Assembly: GCA_037178625.1 (NCBI GenBank)
Contig: CM074133.1
Span: 2,418,001 to 2,482,000 of the forward strand
Length of the DNA stretch: 64,000 nt
Origin: Skeletonema tropicum
Taxonomy: Eukaryota; Bacillariophyta; Thalassiosirophyceae; Thalassiosirales; Thalassiosiraceae
Direction: 5' to 3'
The notes under the pieces were generated by a model. That model ran no database searches and had not been told where the DNA came from. It worked only from the letters and a program-made list of their open reading frames with translations. Shown here piece after piece: positions 21,958 to 32,414 of this stretch. Numbering within the stretch: the stretch's first letter is position 1; every line of letters begins with the position of its first letter. The position numbers and the translations under genes are program-made.

Positions 21958-22521
21958 TTAAACGAATCTGGACATCTCTTGAAACTTTCCTCTCTTTTGT
22001 GCACCCTTCAAAGCCTCAGTCGAGACCTGCTCAGCTACTGAGGCTAGCTGGTCTGGATCTCTGAAGCCTAAGGCTCGTTGCCTCGTCTGTTCTAACAAAA
22101 CTTTCTTGATAGCCAATCTTCTATTCAATTTCGTGCTTTCCAAGGCTTTGGTTGACAGGAACTGTTCAATGCCAACAGGACATAGCGCGGCGGTGGCGAC
22201 TTGCTTTATAGCAGTCTCGGCCTTCTTCCGAAATGAAAGGACATCTAATGTCCTGTCAAGTTTGAAACGCAAGTGATCGTCAGTGGAATACCACTTTTCT
22301 ATCGCCGAGTCGTCATGGCTATGAAGAACGATCCGTATATTGCTATTTTCGGAGAATGCAACATTCTTCTTGAGATTCGGACACGAGCTCCTCCGAGGCA
22401 TTTTCCCCAACGGTTGCTGGGCAGCATAAGGGCTAGGGCCATCCACACTGGCACGTCGGCGAGGGCACTTTGACCTCTTCTTTGGAACGTAGCTGCCCAG
22501 GTTATTGATCGCGAGAGTCAT
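21958..22521 (-). CDS. Conserved diatom protein of unknown function (VAFSE/GIEQFLS family)
   Basis: About 187 aa from ATG 22521. A basic Ser/Pro-rich N-terminus with PKKRSKCPRRR, a possible nuclear signal, precedes KNVAFSENSNIRI, then IEKWYSTDDHLRFK, CPVGIEQFLS and a C-terminal helical region rich in Ala, Gln and Arg. I recognise this motif order (VxFS, WYS, GIEQFLS) as recurrent in diatom predicted proteomes, where it has no assigned function. Single exon, convergent with the oxidoreductase. Confidence 0.7.
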   Translation of the reverse strand: MTLAINNLGSYVPKKRSKCPRRRASVDGPSPYAAQQPLGKMPRRSSCPNLKKNVAFSENSNIRIVLHSHDDSAIEKWYSTDDHLRFKLDRTLDVLSFRKKAETAIKQVATAALCPVGIEQFLSTKALESTKLNRRLAIKKVLLEQTRQRALGFRDPDQLASVAEQVSTEALKGAQKRGKFQEMSRFV

Positions 22522-23493
22522 GATGGCGTTATTAGAATGTGCTGAGATGACTTCTTCTTCTTCGAACAAGTCTACCTACTTATTTCCAGGGCTCTTGACT
22601 GGTCACCGACAAGAAGGCGCAAGTCACAAGGATGAGGAAGAAGGAAATGCTGATTGAGTGAAGAACGAACGAAGTGCCGGCCGGTGCCGGCCGGCGTGGC
22701 GAGGCGAATGGAAGGCCAAAACATTTTTACGAAATCTGTTTTGTCTGTCTTGTGACAGTTGCCGAGGAACATGAAAGAATTAGACGCGCATCGGCCCTAT
22801 TATTGTTCGTGATCGACATTACAAACAGGTTTTGTGTTCCATCAGTTCGTGACTTGTAATGGAAAAGTCTTTCTATCGGTCTGCGAAGCTCCTTCAAATC
22901 CCGGCAGGGTTTTCGTGCAGGTTTTCGCTCTCGTCATTTTAGTGTCTGTTATTTGTGTTGGTAAGAAAAATGGAATCACGGTTGTTCGTGAACCACATCC
23001 GGCAGTATCTACCATGAAACACACACAAACTGGTCGTGATTAAAAGTTCCAGCCTGATCATCTCCAGTGCCGTGACATTTTTTTGTACAACATAAGAACG
23101 TTATTTAGTACTCGTAAGCAAAACATGAGTACTTTTAACTTATTTACCCTCCTAATTTTCACCGGGAGGGTTATCCTCAACAAATGCAATTCGGGAGTTT
23201 CAAAGGACTATGTAAATTGTTTAGTTCAATCTATCTGCATCTGCGTTATGTACTATTTCTTAGTATTGGAACCGCTTTAAAGTTGCATTGTAATATTTTG
23301 ACAAAATTTACATACGGCTTATGCAGGGTTTAAGGTGACGCTGTGACCATGCAATCTCTCACTAACTCATTCTCAGTCATTCTCGCAGATTCTCGCTTCT
23401 CGCTCAGCAGAAGTCACCATTTATTTCTTCATTTTTTACACCATAACCATTACCATAAACAGCGCGGTTACTACTTACTTACTTATCTCAACC
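22522..23493. other. Intergenic, no gene recognised
   Basis: About 970 bp between two divergent genes. It contains a GTGCCGGCCG direct repeat with palindromic GGCCGGC cores (about 22675-22696). Short open frames show no conserved features. Confidence 0.5.
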
Positions 23494-24618
23494 ATGGCAC
23501 CACAGCACGACGCAAATGATCACCACATTATATCTTTACCCACTGAGATTGATCAACTTCTAGAGCCAGAGCCTGTTAATGAAAAAAAGGTAAATCCCAT
23601 CAAAACCAGCCGCCATGCACAAATTCGACCGCTGATTGTTGCAATTGCAGCTGCCGTGACCGCTGCTACACTACTTTCCACTGCCTATTCAAAATTGAAA
23701 CACAGGGACGTCTTTCAAAAGAAAGATCAAACGTACATACCGATAAAACAGATAAATATCCTGAATGACATGACAACATCCAAACTAAATGAATTCTCAA
23801 AGAAAAAAATTCACTTGGTGGCGCAAACGCAGGAGAAACAACCATCATCAACCGGCAAACATACAACGACTGTATGTACAAGTCAACTAATGATCATGAG
23901 GCATTGTGAAAAAGAAAAGAAAGTCAAAGTTGATGGTGGAGAGGTCGAGATAGCAGATACGACAGATATGTTTGGTAATAGACACTGCAGTAAGAAGGGA
24001 CAAGCAAGAAGTGAATATATCTCTACTTTATTTGTCGACCCTGAACAATACAAGGTTTCTTTAGATGAAAGTGAGAATGAAGCTGAAGCTCCAATAAAAC
24101 CACAATTTTCACCACCGCTAAAGCTGTATGCTCTCTCTGAATCACGATACAAACACGAAGTAAAACACCACAAGAACTTTAGAGAGATTGAAACTGTGAC
24201 ACCTACAGCGATAAAATTTCACTTGAATGTAGATGAACGATTTGGAGTCAGAGATGAAGGCGATCTTGCATTGGACTTCTTTCAAACTTTGAGTAAAAGT
24301 GTGGCAAAGAGTGTGGATAACGCCCTGACAATGAAGGAGACATTGGCTGCAACAGAGCCACATGCTGCAGAATCGAGAGACATATGCAACAACGGCATGG
24401 CTGTAGTAAATTGGAAACATTCTCGGATACCGAGCCTGTCAACTGCATTAGGATGCGGAGAGGAACAAGGATGTCCCAAAAAATACCACGGCAGAGATTT
24501 TGACATTGTGTGGTTGCTGAAATTCCAATATTCGATTGAGATGGGAAGTGGAAGTGATGTGCAAGGAGGTTGGAAGGTATCTGCACAGTTGGTAAATGAA
24601 GGCTTTACCTCTAATTAG
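23494..24618 (+). CDS. Membrane-anchored histidine-phosphatase-superfamily protein
   Basis: 374 aa, one exon. A cytosolic tail is followed by one membrane helix (LIVAIAAAVTAATLL, about residues 48-62), giving a type II anchor. The catalytic motif is LMIMRHCEK (about residue 134), with RHC where most family members have RHG; a second catalytic-like His lies in VVNWKHSRIPSL (about residue 310), followed by GRDFDIVW. The order matches the histidine phosphatase (phosphoglycerate-mutase-like) fold. Substrate unknown. The basic membrane-proximal region suggests an organelle or secretory lumen location. Confidence 0.72.
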   Translation: MAPQHDANDHHIISLPTEIDQLLEPEPVNEKKVNPIKTSRHAQIRPLIVAIAAAVTAATLLSTAYSKLKHRDVFQKKDQTYIPIKQINILNDMTTSKLNEFSKKKIHLVAQTQEKQPSSTGKHTTTVCTSQLMIMRHCEKEKKVKVDGGEVEIADTTDMFGNRHCSKKGQARSEYISTLFVDPEQYKVSLDESENEAEAPIKPQFSPPLKLYALSESRYKHEVKHHKNFREIETVTPTAIKFHLNVDERFGVRDEGDLALDFFQTLSKSVAKSVDNALTMKETLAATEPHAAESRDICNNGMAVVNWKHSRIPSLSTALGCGEEQGCPKKYHGRDFDIVWLLKFQYSIEMGSGSDVQGGWKVSAQLVNEGFTSN

Positions 24619-24639
24619 AACAATCTATAGAATTTATAA

Positions 24640-26049
24640 CTATTTACGCTTCAAATGAATAAGAGTCTCGACAGCATCAGTGCCAGGGAAATAAATCAAT
24701 GACAGCCACATCTTCAAGATCAAAGTCTGTGCAAAGCAGCGTCAAGTCACGTATCAATGCACGTCGACCGCAAGAAATGTAGATTAGTTGTGTAAACGTC
24801 CCTTTGATTGCCATCTCACAGACTGTTGCGTCGAGTCCCTGTCTAGGCGGATCTACCAGCAGAATGTCGAATTCATTGTAGCTATTCGCTTCATTATTCG
24901 ATGTTTCAGTCGGAGTCGTGTCTTTGGATATTTTGTTCTTCTTATGAATACTACGCAGTGTTTTTGAAGCCCATTCAGCGGCATCACCTTTAAATACTTC
25001 TACAAGGGTTTGATCTTGATCCGATGCCTCACCTTTCAAGCAATTGTTGAGTCGACAATTATTCCTACAAGCAGGTCACGAGCCGTTCATCCAGTTCGAC
25101 AGCGATAATTTCAGAGAGTAGCATGCTTTTCGCCAGAGGTATTGTGTGTGTTCCAGCTCCATTGTACATTTCCAATAGTCTGAGTTTTGTTCTATCGGCA
25201 TTTTGAGAAACTTTAGTCAGAGTATTCAAGATCCAATGGAGAGACGTCAGCATCACACCAGCATTCGGGTGCTGAAAGGCTGTTGCTGGCTTTTGATATC
25301 GTATTTTTACACACCTCGAATCTAAAGATTGATTTGGTTGTACCATTGACACACTTTCGACTCGCTGAATGCTGCTGTCATCAATTGAAATGTCCCTGAG
25401 AGTCAACCAAAGAGTATCTTGAATGATGCCCTCCTCAAGAATAGGGTTATCAGCAGCTGCAACGGGCGCTGCATAAGTAGATCCCGAGACAAATAGTTTG
25501 ATACCCTTTGACCTACCGGTCACACGGACAAATTGACACTCATCACAGACAATTTGCGCTTCTTGCTTCCACTCTTCCAAACATGATTGTGATATACCCG
25601 GCGGTCCATAATGCAACGTAAGTAGACATTCCTTTTCATTCCAAGATGTATCAAATGTAGCAGATGTAAGATTCTCTCTCAGCCTACTGAAAGTGTAATC
25701 ACTTCTTTTGTTATTGTTGAGTAGATTGATTAGACACTTTCATTGCTTGACGAATGCGGAAATTTGCTGGTGCAAAGATACCATCAGGAAGATGACAAAT
25801 CGTTCCATTCTCTCTAACGACACATGCCAAGTCATCGTTGCCATCTGCAATGATTTGGAAGGAACACTTGCATCTATATGCTTCGGTACCAGTGGAAGAG
25901 ACAAGCGTATCCGAATCACCATGATGCTGTGTTGTCGGTGAAGCATTATGTAATATCTGAACCGAAGGGATGCTTGGCTGAGATAGGCTGGATAGAAAAT
26001 TATCTAGATCATCACATGTTGTTTTGATTTTGCATTCTCCCATTGTCAT
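24640..26049 (-). CDS. TRMA: TrmA-type tRNA (uracil-5-)-methyltransferase, three frame breaks
   Basis: SAM-dependent RNA methyltransferase that makes 5-methyluridine in tRNA. N-terminal YRCKCSFQI and IRQAMK, LTLHYGPPG, SAM-binding LLEMYNGAGTHTIPLA and VELDERLV, then the late motif DILLVDPPRQGLD, YISCGR with the catalytic Cys, and a C-terminal ETLIHLK that in the conserved frame stops at 24640. All three minus frames are used. Breaks lie near 25730 (after RQAMK), near 25070 (ERLV to ACRNNCRLN) and in a CCC run near 24690 (DLFP to GTDAVETL). None fits a GT-AG intron. Motif spacing is otherwise normal, so indel errors are a real possibility; if genuine, the gene is dead. Confidence 0.8.
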
Positions 26050-26410
26050 GAGCCAATATAGAAGCAGCAGCCAGTTAGCCCAGAGCGAATATGTTTGTTG
26101 TTTGTTGGTGTTTACTACGCTTTTACTTCACTGTAGCTGTAGAATGCTATATATTGTCTGGTTGCTGGCTTTGCTGGTGGTGGTGGATGGTGGATGCTGG
26201 TGCGGATAATAGCGTTATTGGTGGTGAGGCAAGAAAAGATACTCATCTCGAGTCTGAGATAGACATCTTGATCTTCAATTTCGCCACCATTCATCCGCGC
26301 CGACACGCCACGCAGACAAACGCGATGAGGACGGTAACGCAACTGAGCATTGGTAGTGGTAGTGAATAACGTGCTATTGACAGTAGAAAGCCTTGCTGAA
26401 AGATTTAACC
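26050..26410. promoter_or_regulatory. Divergent promoter between TrmA-like gene and IF-2
   Basis: 361 bp separating two head-to-head genes; any promoter elements must lie here. A purine-rich GGTGGTGGTGGATGGTGGATG stretch is present near 26176-26197. No TATA box is convincing. Confidence 0.4.
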
Positions 26411-29400
26411 ATGCTTCGTTCTTCGTGTTACCACATATTCACTCAAGGAAATGTCTGTCGGCGGAGCAGTAACTTGGTTGTTTCGCACCAGCCGCTGCAC
26501 CATCGCTCCATGTCATTCAAAGCATTTGCAAATCGACGGAATCAAAATGCGCCTAATAGCGACAATGCAGCAGCTGACAACGTCAAGGTGGTGAAGGAAA
26601 CAAACCCAACCAAAAATAATGAAGGGGGTGCATTCTCAAATATGGTCAAACGAAAATCTGATGGACCGAAACAGCAACAACAATCGTGGCGGTCTCGTCC
26701 TGCAGCGTCATTTCCATCTCAGAATAATGACAACAATCGAAGCAATTGGAAATCTCGTTCGCCCAATAGAAGTACTAATGAAAGTAGTGCTCCTTGGAAG
26801 AAGAGCCAGCAGCAAGGAAGCAGGCGATCAAACAATGAGTTTTCCAACAACAGCAGCAATTATGGTAGAAGGAGTAATACCCAAGATGTGAGCAAACAAT
26901 CAACACAATTAGCTGGAGAAGACTTGAAGGATATTACACCATTGAGAAATGCCTTTATGAAAAATACAAATCAACGACAGCCTTGGCGTAGTGGTGCTAA
27001 CTCACCGTCTTCTCCTCCAGCTGCGCCATCCCCAGTAGGTAACAACAGTTCGGAGAGAGTAGGGTCCACATGGAGGCCATCGTTTTACAGAAAGAAAGAA
27101 GACCCCCCTCCGCCCAGCAGCCAAGGCGATGTCGCAGCAGGTAGCGCCGCAACGTCGATAGAGCAAGTCATGAAGGCCAATTCCATGCAACGTAAAAAGG
27201 ACATGGAGCAACGATTTCTTAATGCCGGCGAAGCTGTCCCTTTCAACGTGGATGAATTTGGTAATGCTCGAAACTCCAATGGGCCGATGAATTGGAGAAG
27301 TAGACCTCAGCAGCAGCAATCCTATCAAAACCACAGGAATCATAATAATTTCAGGATGAATAATCAGAGGTACAATCAGCATCGAGGAGGTCAAAATAGG
27401 CAGTCAAACTTTCATCGACGCCGGCAGAATCAACAACGAAAGATTAGGAAGCATTTGCCATCCTCCATTCCACAAACGGTTCGTTTACCCTCAACTCCTC
27501 AAACTCTTGTTGATTTCTCTTTATTACTACGTGTGAACAAGAAAACAATTGTTCGTGTGTTGCGCTCGCTTGGAGAATCTTTGTCCTACAAAAGTGCCAA
27601 TCAAGATTCGTTCAAAATTGATGTGGAAATGATGGAATTAATCTGTATCGAGTTGGGTATTGAACCAACAAAGACGGAAAAGAAGGTTAGCGTGTTGGAA
27701 GAGGCAGAGAGGCGAGCAATGAGACAGGCAAGTGATGCGTCTTTGGATGATGAGGCAAAGACGGAAGAGGAAGAACGGTATGCTGCGTTGCCACCTAGGA
27801 GTCCAGTGGTTTCGATTATGGGACACGTTGATCATGGGAAGACCACGCTTATGGACAGCTTACGTAGGAGAGCAGTAACTGGTGCCAATACTCCAAAGGG
27901 AGCTGGCAAAGCATCTAAAAAAGCTAAAAAGAAGAAGAAGGGAAAGAAGGGCGATGACGCAGCCTCTGGTAACGTTGCAGGGACTGAAGCTGGTGGAATA
28001 ACGCAAGTGATCACTGCCTTTGAAGTTCCCCTCCCATTCGAGGATGGAGGTGACGATTCCTCCAGCTCTCCTGTATCTACTGTCACATTCTTAGACACTC
28101 CTGGTCATGCCGCATTCAGGAAGATGCGTCAATCAGGCTCCAGCGCTACTGATGTCATTGTCCTTGTAGTTGCCGCTGACGATGGTATATCGCCTCAGAC
28201 TGTGGAGATTATTGATATGTACAAAACCATTGCGCGTGCGCAACCACAATCAATCTCACTCGTAATTGCTGTATCCAAGATTGATAAACCTGGGATTGAT
28301 GTTGACGAGGCAGTCATGAGGATTGAAAATCAATTGATAGAGCACGATATCTTTACGGAAAATATTGGAGATGAGGGAGAGTTTGGTTCATGCCAATTGT
28401 TCCCCGTATCTGGAATTACAGGTGAAGGCTTGGATGATTTAATTGAAGGTTTGGCGTTGCAGAGTGAAATGATGGATTTGCGTGCTGATGATGAAGCAAA
28501 AGGAGAAGGAATTGTGATTGACGCTCGAATGGAAAAAGGATTGGGTGTCGTCGCTGATTGCGTCATTCGTTGGGGCAAAGTTGAAAGAGGGGACTTTGTC
28601 GTGTCTGGTACAACAGGAGGCCGTGTCAAATTCCTAAATGATGTTGCAAACAGTCCTCTAAAGAAGGGCAGACCATCACAACCGGTGCGCATTGTAGGGT
28701 TCAAATCATTACCAAAAGCAGGCGATCCAGTTGTATGTGCATCTTCTGAAGATGAGGCAAAAGAGATCATTCGTTTAAGAGAGTCGGAACTGAGCAATGA
28801 AGAAAGAGCCAACTTCGAGAACGATGTCGAGCTTCAGGTAACAGGAACAGCTGCGAAGCAAGGTTTGATGTTGCAAAGGGCCCAGGAAAAGTATGGATTC
28901 GATGGCGATGAGGATGACGAGGATAATGGAACAATAAGGATTCCAGTGGTCATCAAGGCTGACTCACATGGAGCATTAGAGGCTGTTCGTGATGCATTGG
29001 TCAGCATTGGGACAGATTCCAAGCTTGATATTATTATCGACCCAGTGGAGATGAGCACAGGAGTTGTGACAACATCTGACGTGAGAATGGCAAGAGAAAG
29101 TGATGCTGCCATTTTCTGTTTTGGTAAGGTAGGCATTGCTGACAAGGAAACGAAGACCCTTGCTGAGACGGAAGAAGTATCTATTCGGAATCATCTTATT
29201 ATTTATCGGTTGTTGGAGGACGCAAAAGATGTATTTGCTGCTCATCTACCTGTTGAATACACCACCAAGATTCACGGTAAAGCAAACGTTCAGGCTGTAT
29301 TTGACGTCACTGATAAGAACAAGTCAACTGTAAGCGTTGCTGGGCTGAGGGTCCTCGATGGAAACCTTTTTAAAGCAAAGTCAAGCGGAGACAAGCCTCT

Positions 29401-29608
29401 ACCATGTTTTTACAGAGTGTTGCGTAATGGCGATGTTGTTGAAGGCTCAGATAAATTGAAGTCTAGCAGCTTGCGTAAAGTCAAGGAAGACGTCGAAAGT
29501 GTGAAAAGAGGAGAGGAGTGTGGACTTCAGCTTGATGGTTTCAACGAGTTGGAGGAGGGAGACGTGATCGAGTGCTATTCAATAGAGGAAACAAGAGTTG
29601 CTATTTAA
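26411..29608 (+). CDS. Organellar translation initiation factor IF-2
   Basis: About 1,065 aa from ATG 26411. The N-terminus (MLRSSCYHIFTQGNVCRR) looks mitochondrial. A long Asn/Gln/Ser/Arg-rich region precedes the IF-2 N domain (VDFSLLLRVNKKTIVRVL) and the G domain: G1 GHVDHGKT (about residue 471), a Lys-rich insertion between G1 and switch I, G2 GGITQ, G3 DTPGH and G4 SKID in place of the usual NKxD. The C-terminal domains follow, with VIKADSHGALEAV marking the C2 start and a conserved GxEC-like end (RGEECGLQLDGF). It places initiator tRNA on the organellar small subunit. The last 681 bp are copied in block B at 47435. The Lys-rich insertion and the SKID motif are unusual. Confidence 0.93.
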   Translation: MLRSSCYHIFTQGNVCRRSSNLVVSHQPLHHRSMSFKAFANRRNQNAPNSDNAAADNVKVVKETNPTKNNEGGAFSNMVKRKSDGPKQQQQSWRSRPAASFPSQNNDNNRSNWKSRSPNRSTNESSAPWKKSQQQGSRRSNNEFSNNSSNYGRRSNTQDVSKQSTQLAGEDLKDITPLRNAFMKNTNQRQPWRSGANSPSSPPAAPSPVGNNSSERVGSTWRPSFYRKKEDPPPPSSQGDVAAGSAATSIEQVMKANSMQRKKDMEQRFLNAGEAVPFNVDEFGNARNSNGPMNWRSRPQQQQSYQNHRNHNNFRMNNQRYNQHRGGQNRQSNFHRRRQNQQRKIRKHLPSSIPQTVRLPSTPQTLVDFSLLLRVNKKTIVRVLRSLGESLSYKSANQDSFKIDVEMMELICIELGIEPTKTEKKVSVLEEAERRAMRQASDASLDDEAKTEEEERYAALPPRSPVVSIMGHVDHGKTTLMDSLRRRAVTGANTPKGAGKASKKAKKKKKGKKGDDAASGNVAGTEAGGITQVITAFEVPLPFEDGGDDSSSSPVSTVTFLDTPGHAAFRKMRQSGSSATDVIVLVVAADDGISPQTVEIIDMYKTIARAQPQSISLVIAVSKIDKPGIDVDEAVMRIENQLIEHDIFTENIGDEGEFGSCQLFPVSGITGEGLDDLIEGLALQSEMMDLRADDEAKGEGIVIDARMEKGLGVVADCVIRWGKVERGDFVVSGTTGGRVKFLNDVANSPLKKGRPSQPVRIVGFKSLPKAGDPVVCASSEDEAKEIIRLRESELSNEERANFENDVELQVTGTAAKQGLMLQRAQEKYGFDGDEDDEDNGTIRIPVVIKADSHGALEAVRDALVSIGTDSKLDIIIDPVEMSTGVVTTSDVRMARESDAAIFCFGKVGIADKETKTLAETEEVSIRNHLIIYRLLEDAKDVFAAHLPVEYTTKIHGKANVQAVFDVTDKNKSTVSVAGLRVLDGNLFKAKSSGDKPLPCFYRVLRNGDVVEGSDKLKSSSLRKVKEDVESVKRGEECGLQLDGFNELEEGDVIECYSIEETRVAI

Positions 29609-29983
29609 AAGCAACGATGTTTCACGATCAGGATGTCTTCACCAATGAACAAACTAAGTAAGAATTAGTAATCCTTCACAAGCATCGTATGTTTGCACCC
29701 TACCCTTCGAACAAGAACAAGGCAATGAAAGTTACAAGTTGCAACCAAGGACTCGTGGTCTGGCCAAGGGTAAAAAATTGGGTCTGGCTGTCTTCGACCG
29801 CTTTTTCCTCTTTTGCGAGCTTTAGCGACGCAACCATGATGCGTTGCCATTATGCTACTTATGCATGTATTGGTGCAGACTGTGCAGACGCCTGTAAAGT
29901 GACAACAGAGTCACGATATCAATACCATCTACCGCCGCTGAATGCATGAGCAATAGATAGTAGACGATTGCCGCCTTCTTTTT
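29609..29983. other. Intergenic inside block A, with an 84-bp segment found three times
   Basis: Between IF-2 and the transmembrane gene. The segment 29784-29867 (CTGGCTGTCTTCGACCGC... to ...TTATGCATG) recurs at 48291-48374 as part of block B and, separately, at 46766-46849 next to the block B left junction. Confidence 0.85.
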
Positions 29984-31102
29984 ATGTTTATCATGAAACG
30001 ACAAAGCAGCAGGCGCAGCTGCCACGGGAATGCTCTGCTGCGATTGCTATCTAAGCTGCCATTCCTCCTATTAATTATACAATTGGTTCCTCAGTACCAC
30101 GTCTTACCGAACAATTTACATTTCGGAGTAACTCCTGTAGCTGCAGATGGATTGCTCACTAATCTTGCATATAAACTGAATGACCTGTTATTTCCAGCGG
30201 AAGATTACATCAATGCTGGAATCGATTTGGAAAGCAAGAGCTTGAACATTATACAAATTTCCGATATGAGGGCAAGGGACATCAAACGTCGCCTTGCTCG
30301 AGAGCACGGATATGGTGCAGATGAGATATCAAGAATGCTTGACAAGAAGGAACTCATCAACACATTATCTTATGAAGAGCACAAGGTATATCAACAGGAA
30401 GTTGATAAACGAAAGTGGAGAAAAATCAAATCTTCCATCATTTATACATGTGCTGCAGTGCTAGTTGTGATGTTTTGGCCATTGCTGACACACGCATTTG
30501 AAGTTGCACATGTCAATTTCGTCGTGTATACAGACAAACGGAGGCATGAGTTATCGAGATGTCGAGAGTTCAAAAGTAAAAAGGGATACTTTGGAATGTT
30601 TCTCTTGTTCATTATTGACGGTTTATCAACTTGGCTATCTGTTTCGGTGCTCTTATCTTGGGTCATGAGGTCGAAGTATTTCTTTCCAGTTCCCAACATA
30701 CCCATCAAGCCAGCACAATTGCTTGCAGGAGGCGTAGGTGGTGATGCAGGTGCATTAGGTCAATATGGCATCAATGTTGGACCTATGATCATATCTGGAC
30801 TATTTCGGTTTCTCAATAATCGCGTCGAGGGAATGATTGGAAAGGCGATGTCTAGTGCTTTTCAAAGACAACGGAAAGATGCTAGAAAAGAAGAGCGAGC
30901 TAAAGAGAAGGAGGAGAGGCGAAGGATGAAGAAGGAGGCCAAACGTAAAATGAAGGAGGAAGAAGAGAGAGCAAGACAAGAAGCAGAAGAGAGAGCGAGA
31001 GTAATGCAACAAAATAGTACTGCGGAAGCATCGAATTGTGAAACTGAGGAGTCAGACCCGGGCTCCGGAAAATTCACTTCACCCTTTGACGACTTGGATT
31101 AA
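29984..31102 (+). CDS. Transmembrane protein of unknown function, copy A
   Basis: 372 aa. A signal-anchor or signal peptide (LPFLLLIIQLVPQYHVL) is followed by a lumenal helical segment with RARDIKRRLAREHGYGADEI, reminiscent of a SAP-like or ER helical motif (weak). Two further membrane helices (IIYTCAAVLVVMFWPLL and YFGMFLLFIIDGLSTWLSVSV), a Gly-rich loop and a long charged coiled coil (RKDARKEERAKEKEERRR) follow. Not recognised as a named family. Copy B differs at one residue (Ile/Leu in the DEISRML region), so both copies may be expressed. Confidence 0.75.
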   Translation: MFIMKRQSSRRSCHGNALLRLLSKLPFLLLIIQLVPQYHVLPNNLHFGVTPVAADGLLTNLAYKLNDLLFPAEDYINAGIDLESKSLNIIQISDMRARDIKRRLAREHGYGADEISRMLDKKELINTLSYEEHKVYQQEVDKRKWRKIKSSIIYTCAAVLVVMFWPLLTHAFEVAHVNFVVYTDKRRHELSRCREFKSKKGYFGMFLLFIIDGLSTWLSVSVLLSWVMRSKYFFPVPNIPIKPAQLLAGGVGGDAGALGQYGINVGPMIISGLFRFLNNRVEGMIGKAMSSAFQRQRKDARKEERAKEKEERRRMKKEAKRKMKEEEERARQEAEERARVMQQNSTAEASNCETEESDPGSGKFTSPFDDLD

Positions 31103-32141
31103 TGCTAATACTTTCATAGCAATCTATTTGTAAACCGACGGCGAGTACTCTCCATTGATCCACGGCTTGTTGTATAAACCGTATTCATTGTGGTAAGACA
31201 TATCATTTAGTAGAATGCGTTCTGCCTGATGCCAAAGTCGATGGTGTTCCAAAGCGAGTTCTCTTCCTCGCTGTCCTATTGTCATCCTCTCTAGCTCATT
31301 TGCCGGCTTCAAGTAGTATAAAATCTTGGACTCCAAGTCCGATATGTTGTGATAAACCACAAAATTTACTCCGTCTACCATCATATGCGGCCAATAGGTC
31401 TGCGGATCATGCAATACAAGCGCTCCCGAGAGCAGAGCTTCGTCAAGTCTAAGATGATCTTCCCATTTGTCTGGAAAAAGAGATGAGCAAATGCTTGGTT
31501 TGTCAGACACAACGACGAAAAGATATGCGACATGCGATGCAGCAACCTTCACTAAATCTTCTGGACTACATACCTCGTTGAGCGAGAACTATTATTTTTG
31601 TCTCCAACATGCCTCGAATGTAAGCCTTGTGAACTCTCCTCCTTCCCATTCCTCTGATGTAGCCAGCAATGTCCGTATTAACTGTGATCTCGGGGTGCTT
31701 GGCTGCTATTTGCACAACCGACTCGGTCACATAGTTGCGTAAAGAGCAACGTGTATTGCATGCATCTTCGTTCCAAAATGTTCGTACATCAGTGTTTCTT
31801 GGCAAATGAGCTACGGTATAACTCAAGCTCAAGTCAACCCCTAGACTACTTGACAAATTTCGTTCTTCCATGTAATCGTCGATTGCACTGTTAATATCCT
31901 CCCTCACATGAAACGACAGTCTCTGAACTGATGCACACAAGCCGGATTCAGCTTTTCTTCGTCAAAGATGTTCGTAAAGTTCAGCGGTTTTGCCAAAGAC
32001 GACGCCATGCTGATACTCTTTCCACTTTTCATCTCATTCACCCAGTACATCATATGTCGACCTTTCTGAGCAGTGCGTGTGATAAAGTTGATACGCTTGC
32101 AGCCAACCATTGGAGATATTGTGTTATTCACGTTCCAAAGG

Positions 32142-32293
32142 GCATGGACATCGAAGCCTCGAAGGAGATGTCAAAGCAGATCAAAAATTTGTTGCAATAC
32201 TACAGGAGGGAGGGTGATAATCTTGGCGAGTTAGGCAAGAAGAGGCTAGAGTTACTCAACCGCCTTCCTTTGGATGTTATCAGCGTACATTGA
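32142..32293 (+). pseudogene. C-terminal fragment of an unidentified protein
   Basis: Open from the left edge of the insertion to a stop at 32293, reading GMDIEASKEMSKQIKNLLQY and ending LLNRLPLDVISVH. Charged, helical, coding-like composition; the rest of its gene is missing. Origin unknown. Confidence 0.4.
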
Positions 32294-32414
32294 GGGCATC
32301 TCTCTTTGTTCGTATATATTATTTTTGTTTTCATATGGTGTGATGATTCGTAGTCGTAAGTCTTATTACTTAGCTGATTAGTAACTTGGTAATTAACATA
32401 AAGTTCAGGAACGT

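Noticed and set aside
31471..31573. Frameshift splitting the glycosyltransferase in both blocks
   Set aside because: The gap is a canonical GT-AG intron (GTATGT...TTTTTCCAG, 103 bp); splicing restores QRDKWEDH. Not a lesion.
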